Assembly (NCBI GenBank): GCA_009760885.1
Contig: CM019716.1
Coordinates: 15,076,202 to 15,140,201 of the forward strand
Length of the DNA stretch: 64,000 nt
Direction of reading: 5' to 3'
DNA from: Achatina immaculata
Lineage: Eukaryota; Mollusca; Gastropoda; Stylommatophora; Achatinidae
Position 1 is the first letter of the stretch. Every line of letters begins with the position of its first letter. The notes beneath the pieces were generated by a model, which saw nothing but the letters and a program-made list of their open reading frames with translations, was not told the origin of the DNA and did no database searches. This document shows, one piece after another, positions 21,640 to 33,779 of the stretch. A program made the position numbers and the translations under genes.

Positions 21640-22640
21640 TCATCTACGTATTCTGTCCACCTAATTTCTATTTCCTCTGCGTACATTAATGTTTCCTTCT
21701 TTTGATTTCAGACAGCCTGTAGCAGAATTCTTCCTTTCTTCCCTGTAAATTCATTTATACGTCTGTGCAGTTTTGTTGTTATTTTAATGCTCTTATACAT
21801 GTCTACATTGTTCTTGTATTCATTTTTCCATGGCTTCTTTTTTTTAATCTGTTTATATTTTGGTATTCTTGTCTGTTGTTTTTACTTTGCCTTCTTTTGC
21901 CCTTCGTGTGTAAAGTTTCTTCCGTTATCCATTTTTTATTACCAGTTCTTTTTTCCTTAGGTAGCAAAAAAATATTCTCTAATTTGGAAAAGGATCTGAC
22001 ATTCCATGTCGCTATTCTGTTGTTATTTATTTAGCCTGTAGTCGCTTGCTGACCGTCTGGTCTCACCTGGGGGAGGGAGGGGGGAGGGGTCTATGAGGTT
22101 CCCTACCGGAAGAGGGTGGCCCCACTGGGGTCCCTATTAACGTCGTTCTCGTGTGATCGTTTTCCATGTAGACATAGTTTATTCTTGGGATCATACAACT
22201 GCGGTTTGCTGTTGCCTTCTGTTGACTTATTTCCGGATTGTCCGCTAGGCTTTGGATCACGCCCGTCAAGCAAGGCAGCCGTGGCCAGAGGTTAACCAGG
22301 CCCTCCTCATCGCCTGACAAACACTTCTGTGACCAGACGTGAGACCAAAATACATATATTTTTTCTTTCTTTAGGAAGAAGAGCACATTATTCTGGGCAG
22401 CCGAATCGGTGAAGGTCTTAAGACACGGCGTTTGTGTGGAACTGGGAGTCGGTTACGGCAGCTATTTTTCTGTCTCTGAATGGAGCTAAACCAGCAGGGT
22501 ATATGCCATATTTCTTTAGCAGACTCAACCGCCATGGAGACTGGCGATGCCTGCACAGTAAGCTAGGCTATAGCTGTTACTGGGGATATCGTAGGAGGGG
22601 TGTGACAGGGTCTTGGCTGGCTATGGTTTGCTAGTCCTGG
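21640..22640 (-). mobile_element. LINE family 1-related copy 1c, RT scrap plus 5' region
   Basis: 21640-22030 is a diverged counterpart of 7380-7700 (RT N-terminal part, for example 'ccttcttttgatttcagaca'). 22130-22330 matches 31240-31420 ('attaacgtcgtt', 'ttattcttggga', 'gttgccttctg', 'caaggcag'), which lies upstream of the endonuclease in copy 1b. The endonuclease itself is missing. The end beyond 22400 is uncertain. Confidence 0.5.
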
Positions 22641-23930
22641 CTTAACCATATCTGTTATAGATCGCTGACCGCCAAAACGGGTAGCCTCTTCCATCTCCGA
22701 CAAAGTGCTTTAGAAATAGATGCATCATGGGCGAATAAACAGCTCTCGTGCCTTTTCGTGACCAGGTGGTTGGAAGTACTACAGGAGTCCAGGGTTTGAA
22801 TCACAGTGATTCACTTACTGTTTTCTTTCTCTCATGTACGAAGTCCTTTCTTTTAATTTTTCGGGGACAAACTACACATACTTTACTTCTATACTTCACA
22901 TAATGAAAACAGCAGCACGTCACCACAGTTGTATATCGCTATAGTATTAATTATTTAAAACAATAACTTATAGTGATTATATATATGAATATAGTGATTT
23001 TTATAAATGTAGAAGTTATATAAGTCATCTTGGTATTTAGAAATTGGGTTTTAACATTTATGTCCCGTAGATGTCTTAACTAATAGTTAAAATTTCATTC
23101 CTTCTTTAAGTTGTGGTTTGTACTTCTCGTGCTGGTATGGAGCTCCATCAAGTAGAGACTGGTCAGATGATCAGTTAGGAAGAGAGATTTTTTTGAGTCA
23201 GTCTTAGTTCTGTGTTGGTTAGAGAGTCTTAGTTTTGTGTTCGTTAGGGACAGTTTAGAGTAGAATGTAGCTTAGTGTGAGGACTTGGTCTGTGTTTTAG
23301 TTGTCGTCAGTAAGTAGTTTGTGGTACAGGATAATAAGTCTAGAATGTGGTAAGATTCCGGTGGCATCGAAGTCCCTTGACGTCAGTAGACACCAGGAAT
23401 AATGTTTTGTTGTCTTGCTGCAGTAACGTAATGTCATTTTTATTCGATTTGTCACTGCCTTTGTTTCAACTCATCGTCATCGCCATTTTATCACCATTTG
23501 CACCAATAAAGCCATCATGATCTATAAAGCTGCTGTTTGTGTTTGCCACCGAGTGTAAGCCGTTCATGGGAGAGTTATTCTTTCAGCGAACAGTAAGCAG
23601 ACACCAACAAACACCACCAGACTCCAAGCAGGTATTAAGCTGACATCTACCAACCACGAAAGAGACGGACCTCGACTGTTTGGAACTAGTGAAGTCTCCA
23701 TTGTCTATCTTTGTAATACTGAATAGTACAAGAAATAGTCTTAGATATAGTGGAAGTGAAAGTTCAAGTTTTGAGGCCTACAAATATCAGGCAGATATAG
23801 TGTATAGTAAAATAGCGTATAACATTCAGCTACTACCCTTTAACGGCCGCCAAAATTCTTGTTTTACTGGCTACAGTACGAATTAGTTACATATTTATAT
23901 TATCTACAAACATCTGTTATAAAAAAAAAA
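22641..23930. other. Unassigned sequence
   Basis: No gene was recognised. 23100-23640 contains 'caccaataaagccatcat' and might be an old LTR, but no matching partner or primer-binding site was found. The 68-codon ORF at 23680-23886 has no features. Confidence 0.35.
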
Positions 23931-23934
23931 TAGT

Positions 23935-24185
23935 AAAGGTAACCCTCTCATGCCTTAGAGGCACATAGGGATATGGTGTTAGTGCCCATATTTTCATTGA
24001 CCTGTCAGCACACTAGAGGGTGATATGGTCAGTATCACGCCTGGCCATCTTTCCTTCCCCAACTCCAGAAGAAGTCGGGTACCCATTTCTACAGTTGGGT
24101 GACTGGGGTGCCGCCGGCCGGATTCGAACCCCCGACCTTCGCCATGAGAGACCAGTGCACTAACCACTTCGCCACTCAGACACCC
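23935..24185 (-). mobile_element. tRNA-derived SINE
   Basis: Minus strand: A-box 'gtctgagtggcgaagtggtt', B-box 'gggttcgaatcc', body 'gtgatactgaccatatcacc', and a tail toward 'gggttacctttact'. The 3' end at 23940-23990 matches the isolated tail at 28437-28515. Confidence 0.85.
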
Positions 24186-24189
24186 AAAC

Positions 24190-25520
24190 ATCTGTTATAT
24201 AACAGAATAATTCACTGTCTAAGGTAATGTGCATATATTTATCCAGGCTTATTTGTTTCACTAAATGTATTATTTTTTATATTTCACATTATATATAAGA
24301 TATTGAATTATGCATTTTTATGAAATCTATTAGATTCTAATAAGCGATGCACATTTTTTGTTATTATAACAATAGTACGTGATAAAACAACATATATTTT
24401 CAAAAGTAAACTGTAAATCAAAAGTTTACTTTTCTTCCAGACACCATTTGCCATGTGTACAATTTTACTTATGTCTCAAGACGTCGTGGAGTATGGTTGC
24501 AACAGAAATAAACTTTCCTATCCTGTAAAGATAGTTGTTTAGCTAAGATCTAACAATCCGTTACTTACAAGCAAGTGACACAGATACTAATACATGACTG
24601 TGTAAGAATTGCCACACTGAGAACAGTGGAGTCCAAGACTTCGCACATACAGCTTCTGGAAAGAGAGACTTGTGTGTCAACATGTAAAACTGACCGCTCG
24701 GACTATGGCCGAGTTAGGGAAGTAAAAACTGTTGTAGCTCTTGCTAAAATGACGAAGTCTAGGCCCAGAGGAATGGTGATCCAATCGTTGTATTGCTCAC
24801 TGGCCCGGATGTTTTCGCCCTTTTAAAGAAGGAACCCGAGGGTCTTCTCTATTTAAAGGATGGAGGGGCGAAGGACTTAGTAAATTAAAACAGACTGCTA
24901 ATCAAACGGAAAAGGAGGGAGAGGGAGGAGACCCTACTTAAACAATGATGACCAACTAGTATATTGTCGCATGAGACGTTGTCTAGGGCCCAAGTGTATT
25001 CAGACATGGGAAATGAAGGTACCTATTGTGTTATGTAGCTAAACGCATGAGGCATTTGGTGTAGTGTGTGGTTACGACAGTTGGGATAGATGCTGCTATA
25101 AGCAGACTAGTTAAAATCAATAACTGGCAGTTACTGATTATATTTAATCAATTGTTCTTGTAAAATCTCGCAGTGGTATATTTATCAGCAGGCTCAAGAC
25201 TGGCTCTCTTATTCTTGAAACAAGTAGTCAGCACACAGTCAGAGACGTAGTGAGTTTAGAAGCAAAGTTAAGTTAGGGGTTGTTTTCTTTACAATAGATT
25301 GAGTAGGCAAGCTATTTTACACATATGTGAACTGGTCATAAGACCCGAATTAGAGATGAGGTGTTGAACACGGTCAAGTGCACTATACACAGTCATATAG
25401 CTCGGAAGACAGGTTTTGCTGTGAAGATAATGTGTTTTTGGCCTGATTTTTGTGTTTGTGCTGGAGTATTTTACTGATAGCTCTGGTATGACATGTGTGA
25501 ATGAGATATTTGTTTATTAT
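24190..25520. other. Unassigned sequence
   Basis: No domain or repeat recognised. Short ORFs at 24575-24826 and 25501-25719 do not look coding; the second lies over a LINE on the other strand. Confidence 0.35.
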
Positions 25521-25524
25521 TCAT

Positions 25525-26041
25525 TCATTCATTCCTTTGCATGTCCCTTGCGGAACTTTGCCTCCCAAACAGCACTCCTGTAGACCTCTCGGTTGTGAGC
25601 AAGATGCCCTGCTGCTGATGGATCCATTTGCAGATCGTAAACGATGTCTTGCTGCCATCTTTGCCTTGGTCTTCCTCTCTTTTTCCCATGATGTACCCTT
25701 CCAAGACGGTCTTCTCTAGATTATCATGACGTTTAATGTGTCCAAAATATTTAAGTTTTCTCTCTTTAATCCTCTTTGCTAGCCAGCCTTCTTCAATATT
25801 AAGATCTTGTAGCATGGATATATTTGTTCTTTTTTTTTTTGTCCACGATATTTGGAGAACTCTTCTGTAGCATTTACATTCAAAGGCATTTATGTGTTTC
25901 TCAGCTGTTTTGTTAAGTGTCCAGGTCTCACGGGCATATGTTGCGATGGGAAAAATGCATGCCCTTAAAAATCTTATTTTTGTAGTTCTGTCTGTTCCTC
26001 TCCACAGATTCTTTAGTTGTTTTACTTTCTGAAGAGCGATA
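25525..26041 (-). mobile_element. LINE family 4, 3' fragment
   Basis: Minus-strand frames give MLQDLNIEEGWLAKRIKER, KYFGHIKRHDNLEKTVLEGY and LTTERSTGVLFGRQSSARD. Upstream come pieces of the RT thumb (RNIRFLRACIFPIAT-like). The 3' end is (ATTC)n. It abuts the duplicated flank of gene C. Confidence 0.8.
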
Positions 26042-26420
26042 GAATTTGTTTATTATGCTAGACTGAAATACGTGTATAGGAATCTGATAAACATTGTACC
26101 ATTGTTACCCCCCACTGTATATGAATCAAAGGTTAAAGCTTGGAGAGACCTAGTTACCAGTCAGGTAGTGCCTGTTGAATTCACATGCAACACTTTAAGA
26201 GCGCTGCTTAATAGCCTGGCGATGGTTAATGAAACACTTTACATTATCAAGTAAAACGCTGTAATGTATGTTTACAGCGCGGAGACCAGTAGTTTCATGT
26301 ATGCATAAGCCACACATTTATGCTCTACTTGATGTGTATGTAACAAGAACAGTAACAAAATCAACAGCAACATTTATTATAATAAATATTTATTTGTAAC
26401 AAGTAAAACATTTTAAAATA
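26042..26420. other. Duplicate of 195-545, far 3' flank of gene C
   Basis: Aligns with 195-545 in the same orientation relative to the LRR gene. No coding content. It marks one end of the duplicated unit shared by genes A and C. Confidence 0.65.
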
Positions 26421-26585
26421 CGCATATACACAGAAAATAAAAATGAAAAATATTACCCTTCTTTGAAATTTCGTTTGTTTTTTTCCTTCCTTTATTATTT
26501 CTTTCTTTAATGTTTCTAATAATTAACCCTTAATTTGTGTTTCTTTCATTGATCATAGAAAAACGTCTTAGCAGAGAAATTTTAA

Positions 26586-26602
26586 TACATCCATCTGTCT
26601 GA

Positions 26603-26635
<33 letters not shown>

Positions 26636-26645
26636 TATTTGTCTG

Positions 26646-26720
<75 letters not shown>

Positions 26721-26760
26721 TTGTCGATTTGCCTATCTACCTATCTGTCTGTCTGCCTAT
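26586..26760. repeat. (CTGC)n/(CTAT)n microsatellite, 3' of gene C
   Basis: Tetranucleotide run with CTGC then CTAT units. It occupies the position of the tetranucleotide arrays after copies A and B. Confidence 0.95.
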
Positions 26761-27150
26761 ATTAGTGAAATATGGCACTAAATCATAAAGGTAAGGAAAA
26801 TGTTTTAAAAAAACTTAAATAAAACTTTCAAGAAAAACAAGAAATATAATAAAAGGAATCAACATGGGACAACAAAGGAATAAGCCCCCCCCCCCCCCCC
26901 CCAAAAAAAAAAAATAAAATCAGAAGAAACGCTTATGGAGACAAAAATAAACAAAAAATGAATAACGTAAAAACTGACATCAGTAGAACAAATATAAAAG
27001 GCAAGAAACAAGTGGGGCGATAGCAAAACAGTTAACTATAACTGAAATGTGCACTAGATATCAACAGCGAAGAATGCATATGTTGAAACCATTTTCATTT
27101 TTAAAAAGCATATTTTTTTACCCTGCGTGGAAAAAAAGAAAACGTGAAGT

Positions 27151-28221
27151 TCAAAGATAAAATGACAAACGGTTAAAAAAAGAAGTTAATAAACCTAACA
27201 TATAAACATACACACATATTTCCCAACATTTACGACAAGCAGCCGAGTTGTTAGGTGTGGTAATTATACTTTTAACTGTTGCTGGGGAAGTGGATCCACA
27301 AGTATGACCACTTAAATAATCAGCATAGTCTATGTAGGCCCCATCCTCTATGCATGATGCAGTCAGATGGAGTGTGCCATTATATGACTTGTACCACCTT
27401 ACAACATTTTCAGGAGGTGGACAAACGCAAGAAAATAAATTGGAATTGGAAAAGCTCGTGAGTGTGGTCAGTGACGTCACAGCCTCGGGTATACCTACTT
27501 GAGCTTTCAGTGACAGTTTAAGTTCTGTTATGTTAATGAGTGGCTTGAATGCTGAAGGTGTGATTGTAGATATGGGGTTAACAAGTAAAATCAAGGAATT
27601 AAGCTGGGAATTATTTGGAAAACTTGCATCTGTGATTTCAGTTATACTGTTAGTATCTAAGAAAAGTGTTTTGAGACTTGATGAAAGCGTATAATAGGTA
27701 ATTTCTGAGATTTTATTTTGTGAGAGATATAAGCCGGTAAGTCTGGACAAGTTTGCTGTTGGTGGTATTTGGGTCAATTCATTGTTAGAAAGATCAAGTT
27801 CTGTTAGTGTATCTTCAAAGCATGTGAAAGCATCTTCAGAAATAAATGCTATTCGATTGTGATCAAGGCTGATTTCAGTTAGTGAACTAAATGACGAAAT
27901 CCAACTGGGCCATGTAGATAAACCCACACCACTCAGCTGAAGGCTACGAAGAGAGCCTGAAAGATGCTTTAATACCTGTATGTCCTGGTCAGAGAAGTCA
28001 AGTTCCGTGTAAGATATTTCAAACACGGTTAGATTTTGTAACTGTAGCAACGCTGTTGGTATTTCATGAAAAGTTGCATTTTGTATGTGCAGTTCCTCTA
28101 AGGTGGTTGAAGAGGTTTCAAACGCATCTTCGGAGATGTTAGTGAGTGGGTGTCCATAAAAAGTAATCCTAGTCAAAGCTGGAGGTAAACTGTTCTTTGA
28201 CACAGTTGTTATGTTTCCATG
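27151..28221 (-). CDS. LRR gene C, exon 4: LRR solenoid, C-terminal cap, hydrophobic tail
   Basis: Uninterrupted 356-codon exon after an 'aaatttag' acceptor, starting HGNITTVSKNSLPP and closely matching gene A. Leucine-rich repeats include LTELDLSNNELTQIP and LSRLTGLYLSQNKI. The cap has FSCVCPPPENVVRWYKSYNGT with later cysteines at ASC and HTCGS. The tail ends CVYVYMLGLLTSFF plus a few residues, as in gene A. Exon 3 at 32684-32782 and exon 1 at 35741-35833 join in phase 0, and the domain order implies a secreted or anchored recognition or adhesion protein. Whether the gene is functional depends on exon 2, whose repeat at 33110-33410 has decayed. Skipping that exon would leave about 420 residues in frame. 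Confidence 0.8.
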   Translation of the reverse strand, partial: HGNITTVSKNSLPPALTRITFYGHPLTNISEDAFETSSTTLEELHIQNATFHEIPTALLQLQNLTVFEISYTELDFSDQDIQVLKHLSGSLRSLQLSGVGLSTWPSWISSFSSLTEISLDHNRIAFISEDAFTCFEDTLTELDLSNNELTQIPPTANLSRLTGLYLSQNKISEITYYTLSSSLKTLFLDTNSITEITDASFPNNSQLNSLILLVNPISTITPSAFKPLINITELKLSLKAQVGIPEAVTSLTTLTSFSNSNLFSCVCPPPENVVRWYKSYNGTLHLTASCIEDGAYIDYADYLSGHTCGSTSPATVKSIITTPNNSAACRKCWEICVYVYMLGLLTSFFNRLSFYL

Positions 28222-28811
28222 CTAAATTTAAAAAAAAATTGAAATATGAATTTTTAAAATGCAATAAAATGAATCTTCAGAAAAATGATATAATTATCTT
28301 GTGATTGAAGTAGTATACAGTCAGTAAAACCTTTCTTTTTCAAAGAATTCAGATACATTCTTCCTTAGGACTTTCAACAATTGCAATTAATAATAAATGC
28401 AAAGTTGTATATTTATAATCACATGAATTAATCATGAGCATGGGGCACTAACACCATATCCCTATGTGCCTCTAAGGCATGACAGGATTACCCTTACTTA
28501 CTTTTTACTTTAACATAATCTGGGTTGCATTTAGATGTCTTATATTTGTCTGTAATCTGTTAAGATAGGTTAGCGTACTGACTGTCGGTACTAACAGTAT
28601 TTTTCGAGAAAAACACTATTTGTAATATCATCATTAATTTAGTAACGTCAAGTCTATGACATGCGAAAGATGTTCTGGTTACTTTCTGCTACGGAGCTAG
28701 GAATCAAATGCAAGAAAGATTACACACTGAAAAGAAAGTGAAATGTATCTACAGAGCGTTAAGACTTTAAGTGAGAGCACCGAAATAAGGCACCAGAATT
28801 AAAATAATAAA
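28222..28811 (-). other. Intron 3 of gene C (proximal part) with a SINE tail
   Basis: 28620-28800 aligns with intron 3 of gene A. At 28437-28515 a SINE 3' tail has inserted ('ggcactaacaccatatccct' then 'cttacttactttttacttt'), the end of the family seen at 23935. Confidence 0.6.
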
Positions 28812-31640
28812 TCATCATCATCATCAGGTGCCGTGCCGACTGGCGTTGGCTATTACGCTTCTCCAAAGCACGATCCTTCATGCAGGCCATCAGTTCAGTT
28901 GGTGATCTTCTCTCACACCATCCCGTCAGACTGTCCAGTATCATTTCTCTTGGTCTTCCTCTTGATCTACTTCCTTCTATTTTTCCTGTTGTTATAATAT
29001 TTTCAATGCCCCCTCTTCTCATTGCATGTCCTATGAAAGTACATTGTCTCTCTCTTATCTTTTTGACAAGGTTTTTTTTTGTCTCTCCAGCTCTTCTCAT
29101 ACATTCTTCATTAGTTATTTTTTTTTATACCAGGAGATTCGCAACATTCTTCTAATAAACCACATCTCTGCATTTCCCATCTGAAGTTATTACTGCTCCA
29201 AGGTATTTGAATTTCTGCACCTGCTTTAGAATAGTTCCGTTTAATGTTATACTGCATGTTGGCGAATTATGTATCTTAGATATAACAATAGTCTCTGTCT
29301 TTTTGATGTTCAAAGTAAGGACTTTCTGTTCACTTTCTTTGGTGACTTTATCCAAGAAATTTTGCAGGTCTTGTTGGTTCTCAGCTATCAGTACTGTGTC
29401 GTCAGCATATCGAAGGTTGTTAATATTGTATCCTCCAATTTTTATTCCTGGTTCTGTGATGATCGTTCTTAGAATATTCTCGCTGTACAAAGAAAAAAAG
29501 GTCTGGAGATAGCACACATCCATGTCGCACCCCTTGTTTTATAGGTTCATATTTTTCAGTTCTATTTTCAACTCAAATTGCTGCTTCTTGCTTCCAGTAT
29601 AGATGTTTTATAATCCTCGGGTCTTTGCTATTTCCATTTTTATCTTTTTCCTTGTTCTTCTCATAATTATTCTCAGAGGTAGTTTTGTTATGTGACATGA
29701 GAGGCTGATAGTCTGGTGGTCGTCACATTCCTTTGTACCTGGTTTCTTTGGTAGTGGATTTAAGCAGAGCACTGGGCATATAACCACTGTTGTAAATGTC
29801 ATTCAGTAACTTGGTTAGTTTTTGTATTCCTATCTCCTCTAGTGCCTCTATTTCTTCTATTGTTATATTATCAGGCCAAGTCGCTTTTTCTTTCTTCACG
29901 TGTTTGATGGCATCTATGATTTCATCTTCAAGTATTGGTGGTCCATCACAGTTTTCAGTACCTGGTGTTAATTCTGGTCTTTCTCCTCCATATAGCTCAC
30001 CGATATACTGTGTCCACCTGGCTACAATGTCTTCTTTTCCCATTAACATTTACCTTCTTTTGATTTCAGGCATCATGTGGTATATTTTGTTTTCCTGCCT
30101 GTGAGTTCACTAATCCGTTTGTGCATGTTTTTGCTGTCTTCATTATGAGAGTCCTCTGTTTGTCTGCACTGTTCATTTAACCACAATTCCTTTGCTTCTC
30201 TGCATTTGCGTCTTATTTCTTTATTTATCTTGCTATATTTTCTTGGTTATTTTTACTCCTCCTCCTCTTGTCCATCAGTCCTAAGATATCGTCTGTTATC
30301 CATTTATTTTTAGGGGCTTCTTTTTTCGGTGGTATTATCTCTTTAAATGTTTGGTGGATAGAATCTCTTAATATTGCCCATTGTTCATCTATACTATTTA
30401 TCATTGTATCTATTTGTTATAACACCTTTGTATTGTTCTCGCAGTTCTTGGTCATTTGTAAGGAGTTCTGTATTCAGTTTGATGTTTCTCACTTTTCTGC
30501 ATGCTTTCTTTAGCTTTATTCTAATTTTTCCACAGAGTGGGTCATGGTCACTATTGCAGTCGGCTCCTGGCATGACTTTTGTTGTCAGTAATGCATTCTG
30601 GAATAGTTTGTTGATTAATATGTAGTCTATCTGGTTAACACTCTATTCTATCTGGTTAAAACTCTATTGCCTTGGCTGCACCATGTTGCCAGTCTTCGGG
30701 GATGTTGATTAAACCAAGTGTTTCCTACAACCATGCTGTGTATTCTTGCCCATTCAATTAATTTACTACCTCTGTCATTCCTCTCCTCCGGTCCATAATC
30801 ACTAACGATGTCTGAAGTTCTTCCTTTACCAACCTTGGCATTAAAATCTCCCATCAGTATAGTAACTTCATGTCACTTTGTGTGTTTTAGGGCTGTCTCT
30901 ATGTCATTATAAAATAGCTGTACATCTTCTTCAGAACTTTTAGATGTTGGAGAGTACACTTGTATAACATTTATGTTTATTGGTCATCTTTTCCGTTTGG
31001 CTAGCAGGACTCGGTCCGAGATGTTCAAATATCCTACAATTGTCCTTACCGTTTGTTCGTCAAATATTATTCCTACTCCTCGTTCATGTTTCTCACTTCC
31101 TGAATATATTATTTTATATTTATCAGAGTTTATCTTCCATGCACCTGTACCAGTTTATCTTCCCTGCACCTGTACATTTCTCTTCATCCTTTCCATTTCC
31201 CTCATTACATTTTCTAATTTTGCAGCCGGACGAGTCTGTTCCAGAGGAACATCCATTAACGTCGTTCATGACAAATCTATTACTCTGAATAAGCATAATT
31301 ATTCTTGGGAATTACAACAGTGGTTTCCCTTTGCCTTCTGCCGGTTTGTGTACGTACTCTTCGCTAGCCTTTGGACTCCCTGTCTTACCCGCAAGGCAGG
31401 GGGAGCGAGAGGTTTTAAGGCGTCTATTACCCGCCTGGTATTCGCTTCACAAAGCACCTGTGGCACTTTATAGGATTAGTAGAACCACCTACTACCCCAC
31501 CTCGCTCTCTGAGACTACCGCCAGTTGGTCCGCGCCTGTTTATTTGGGTAAATCCTTATTCACAGACATCCTCCATATCTGAAGGACTTTCACCATCCGC
31601 CACCTGCGACGCGCTGAGTTGGGGATGGTCGCCCCAGCTT
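28812..31640 (-). mobile_element. LINE family 1 copy 1b, nearly full length, in intron 3 of gene C
   Basis: Most complete copy of family 1. On the minus strand it reads a 5' non-coding region (31215-31640) and an endonuclease domain with ERGVGIIFDEQT, NISDRVLLAKRK and MGDFNAKVG near 30850-31100. ERNDRGSKLIEWARIHSMVV follows, then the RT domain (DNITIEEIEALEEIG, YADDTVLIAENQQ near 29385-29420) and the tail GHAMRRGGIENIITTGKIEG near 28980-29040. The 3' end is an (ATC)n run at 28812. Frameshifts, short deletions in the RT and stops make it inactive. Intron sequence related to gene A resumes at about 31670. Confidence 0.85.
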
Positions 31641-32683
31641 TACCAAGTAATAAATATAACATTAAAATGTTGCCCTTTTATATCACCAGGCGAGAAAAAG
31701 GTAGTATAAAAAGGTGATACTAAAAGGTGATTTAAACAGGTGATATAATGCTGCGGTGGAATTACTTTCAAGCCAAATGGGCAGATAAACTATTTTAGAA
31801 AAAAAGTATCTGTAGGTGGCCATGTAAGGAGGTTCTCAAACAGGCATTCACAAACAGCACTGACACTTAATATAACTCCTCAGTTCAATATTAAATCAAT
31901 GTTTCTCTTTAGTATTGAACTTCGTATGAAGACACTGTCACTGGCTCACTCAGTCTTCCCAGGTTCTCCTAATTTTACCTAGACAGCTCAGAGTAGAAAT
32001 AATCCAGCCCATCTCTAATAGTCACTTAAGTCCAAAACGTGTATGATACAGGCCTTCGAGTTTTATCAATACTCACAACTGAAAACATGCAACTCGTGTC
32101 TCTTCGACTCGTTCTAGCTTGGACTACCCGTCACTTTCTTTATTCCCACAAATCTCTGCCGATATGAGCTCTCCGTTGGTCAGTCGTGTTTTGCTCATCA
32201 AACTTCTGCATTTCTTATCACTAGCTTTCCGCTGTCTTTTCTTTGGAAGGTTGGCGCCGTATAGCCGCTTAGAGCTGGCTGTGAGCGAGTTCTTACTGAG
32301 GGCATTTGCTGAGATGTGTGCATTCATCGTGCACGGATCACTTTTCGTCGTTGTGCATGGACATAACGTGGGGGCGGTTCTTGTGCTCTCCAGGAAATGT
32401 CACTGTCACAGGCGGCGGAGCAGTTATGGGATGCTCCCGTTTGGTGTGATGTCGAAACTTTACTGAACCTGAATCTGAGGTTTCTCTAGACATTCGATGA
32501 TACATATCGTATTCCACAGGATAGACTGGCAATATGTTCAACCGATATAAAAATTACAAACTGCTGCCCTGCCCCTACCCCCCTCTCTCTCTCTTCTCTC
32601 TCTCTCTCTCTCTGTGATAACCTATGACGTCCTACTTCCCATCATTCGCTCTAGCTCACTCGGACAAGGAAAAATGATCTAAC
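31641..32683. other. Distal intron 3 of gene C with unassigned insert
   Basis: 31670-31830 and 32660-32683 resemble gene A intron 3 near 4330-4465. 31830-32650 has no counterpart there and may be a further insertion. It includes a (CT)n run at 32580-32612 and a 115-codon plus-strand ORF without recognisable features. Confidence 0.4.
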
Positions 32684-32782
32684 CATAAATCTTATATCCA
32701 CCACTGTAATATTAGTCGCTGGATCTAACGGTGGTATACTTTGCAGATTCGTGCAATAAATAGTCTTGTTACAGGTACAGTC
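32684..32782 (-). CDS. LRR gene C, exon 3: LRR N-terminal cap
   Basis: 99 bases, phase 0 at both ends, acceptor 'tattttcag', donor ATG|GTTAGA. Encodes DCTCNKTIYC then TNLQSIPPLDPATNIT and VVDIRFM. It carries the same three cysteines, proline pair and sequon as gene A. The donor-side base (ATG instead of CAG) is weaker than in gene A. Confidence 0.75.
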
Positions 32783-33110
32783 CTGAAAATACAAAGGTGA
32801 ACAATGTAAATTCAGTGAATCAAAGCTGACATATTATAATTATTCTCATTCACAAAAAAATACTTCACACACACAAAATAAAACGGTTCAATAAACATGA
32901 AACTGATCTTCGGTTACAGAATATTGTGAAAATACGTTTCAAAATTTCGATATTGAAAAGTTTCGGATAACTCTAGGTCATAAGATACGAAACAATCTTA
33001 GAGGTTACCGGTTATTAAAATCATGTGGAATACCAGTTTTTCAGGTTTTATCTTTTGGACTCTTCGTTACTTGGGAATAGTGACGGAAAGAGAAATAGTT
33101 TTTTTAGCCA
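32783..33110 (-). other. Intron 2 of gene C
   Basis: Resembles 4590-4830 of gene A and 14860-15170 of copy B. No coding content. Confidence 0.45.
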
Positions 33111-33410
33111 TTAGAAGCTGTAACGTTGCCACATGAAATAAAGTCATATATTGTAGAACAAAAACAATGTTCTGACAGAGCTAGATGTTTTAGTGGCGTT
33201 ACATGCTGTAATAGAACTATATGTTATGACTAAATTAGGTGCTGTAACAGTACATGTTCTAACAGAACTGCGTGTTTTATTATACTACATGTTGATATGG
33301 AACCACATGTTCTACCACAGTTATATATTGTAACAGAACCACATGTTGTAACCGAGTCATGTGTTGTACTAGAACCAAGTGTTGTAACAATATCGCATGT
33401 TGCAATGACG
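33110..33410 (-). pseudogene. Decayed Ser/Thr repeat exon (exon 2) of gene C
   Basis: Starts NVIATCDIVTT, matching NVIGTCKS of gene A, then carries diverged 18-base units (GSVTTC, GSSTTHD). The gene A acceptor is not conserved here. The homologous frame reaches a TAG after about 60 codons and no good donor was found before it. The exon is therefore probably skipped or non-functional, although another frame cannot be excluded. Confidence 0.5.
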
Positions 33411-33779
33411 TTCCATTAAACTACCACTAGTAAGTAATTAATTACAAAACAGACAACACGTTCAACAGAGAGAAAAATATCTCTTTCAAATACAACAATG
33501 AGTTGATTGAAAACACTATATTTAAATAATTAAAGTTTTTGTTGTAAAGTGTGTATTGTTCTCCAGACATGTCGACTAATTTATGAGAAAGACTTTGATA
33601 AACCATCTATAACTAGAGCCAAAATCATAGTGCAGTCAATTTATCATTTCAAGCTCGTTTGGTCACGATAGTTATAAACAACATATGGGCATAACATAAC
33701 ATGCTGCATATTAATTATCAGATCTTATCTCGCCTTGCTACCACTTAGATATTTTCCTTGTGAACAAGAAGACTTATGT
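33411..33779. other. Intron 1 sequence of gene C
   Basis: No gene or recognised repeat. Confidence 0.35.

Noticed and set aside
23100..23640. Possible solo LTR
   Set aside because: It has an AATAAA-like signal and no ORF, but no TG...CA ends, target duplication or second copy could be established.
32119..32466. 115-codon plus-strand ORF
   Set aside because: No domain or repeat match; opposite-strand ORFs overlap it; located in an intron of gene C.
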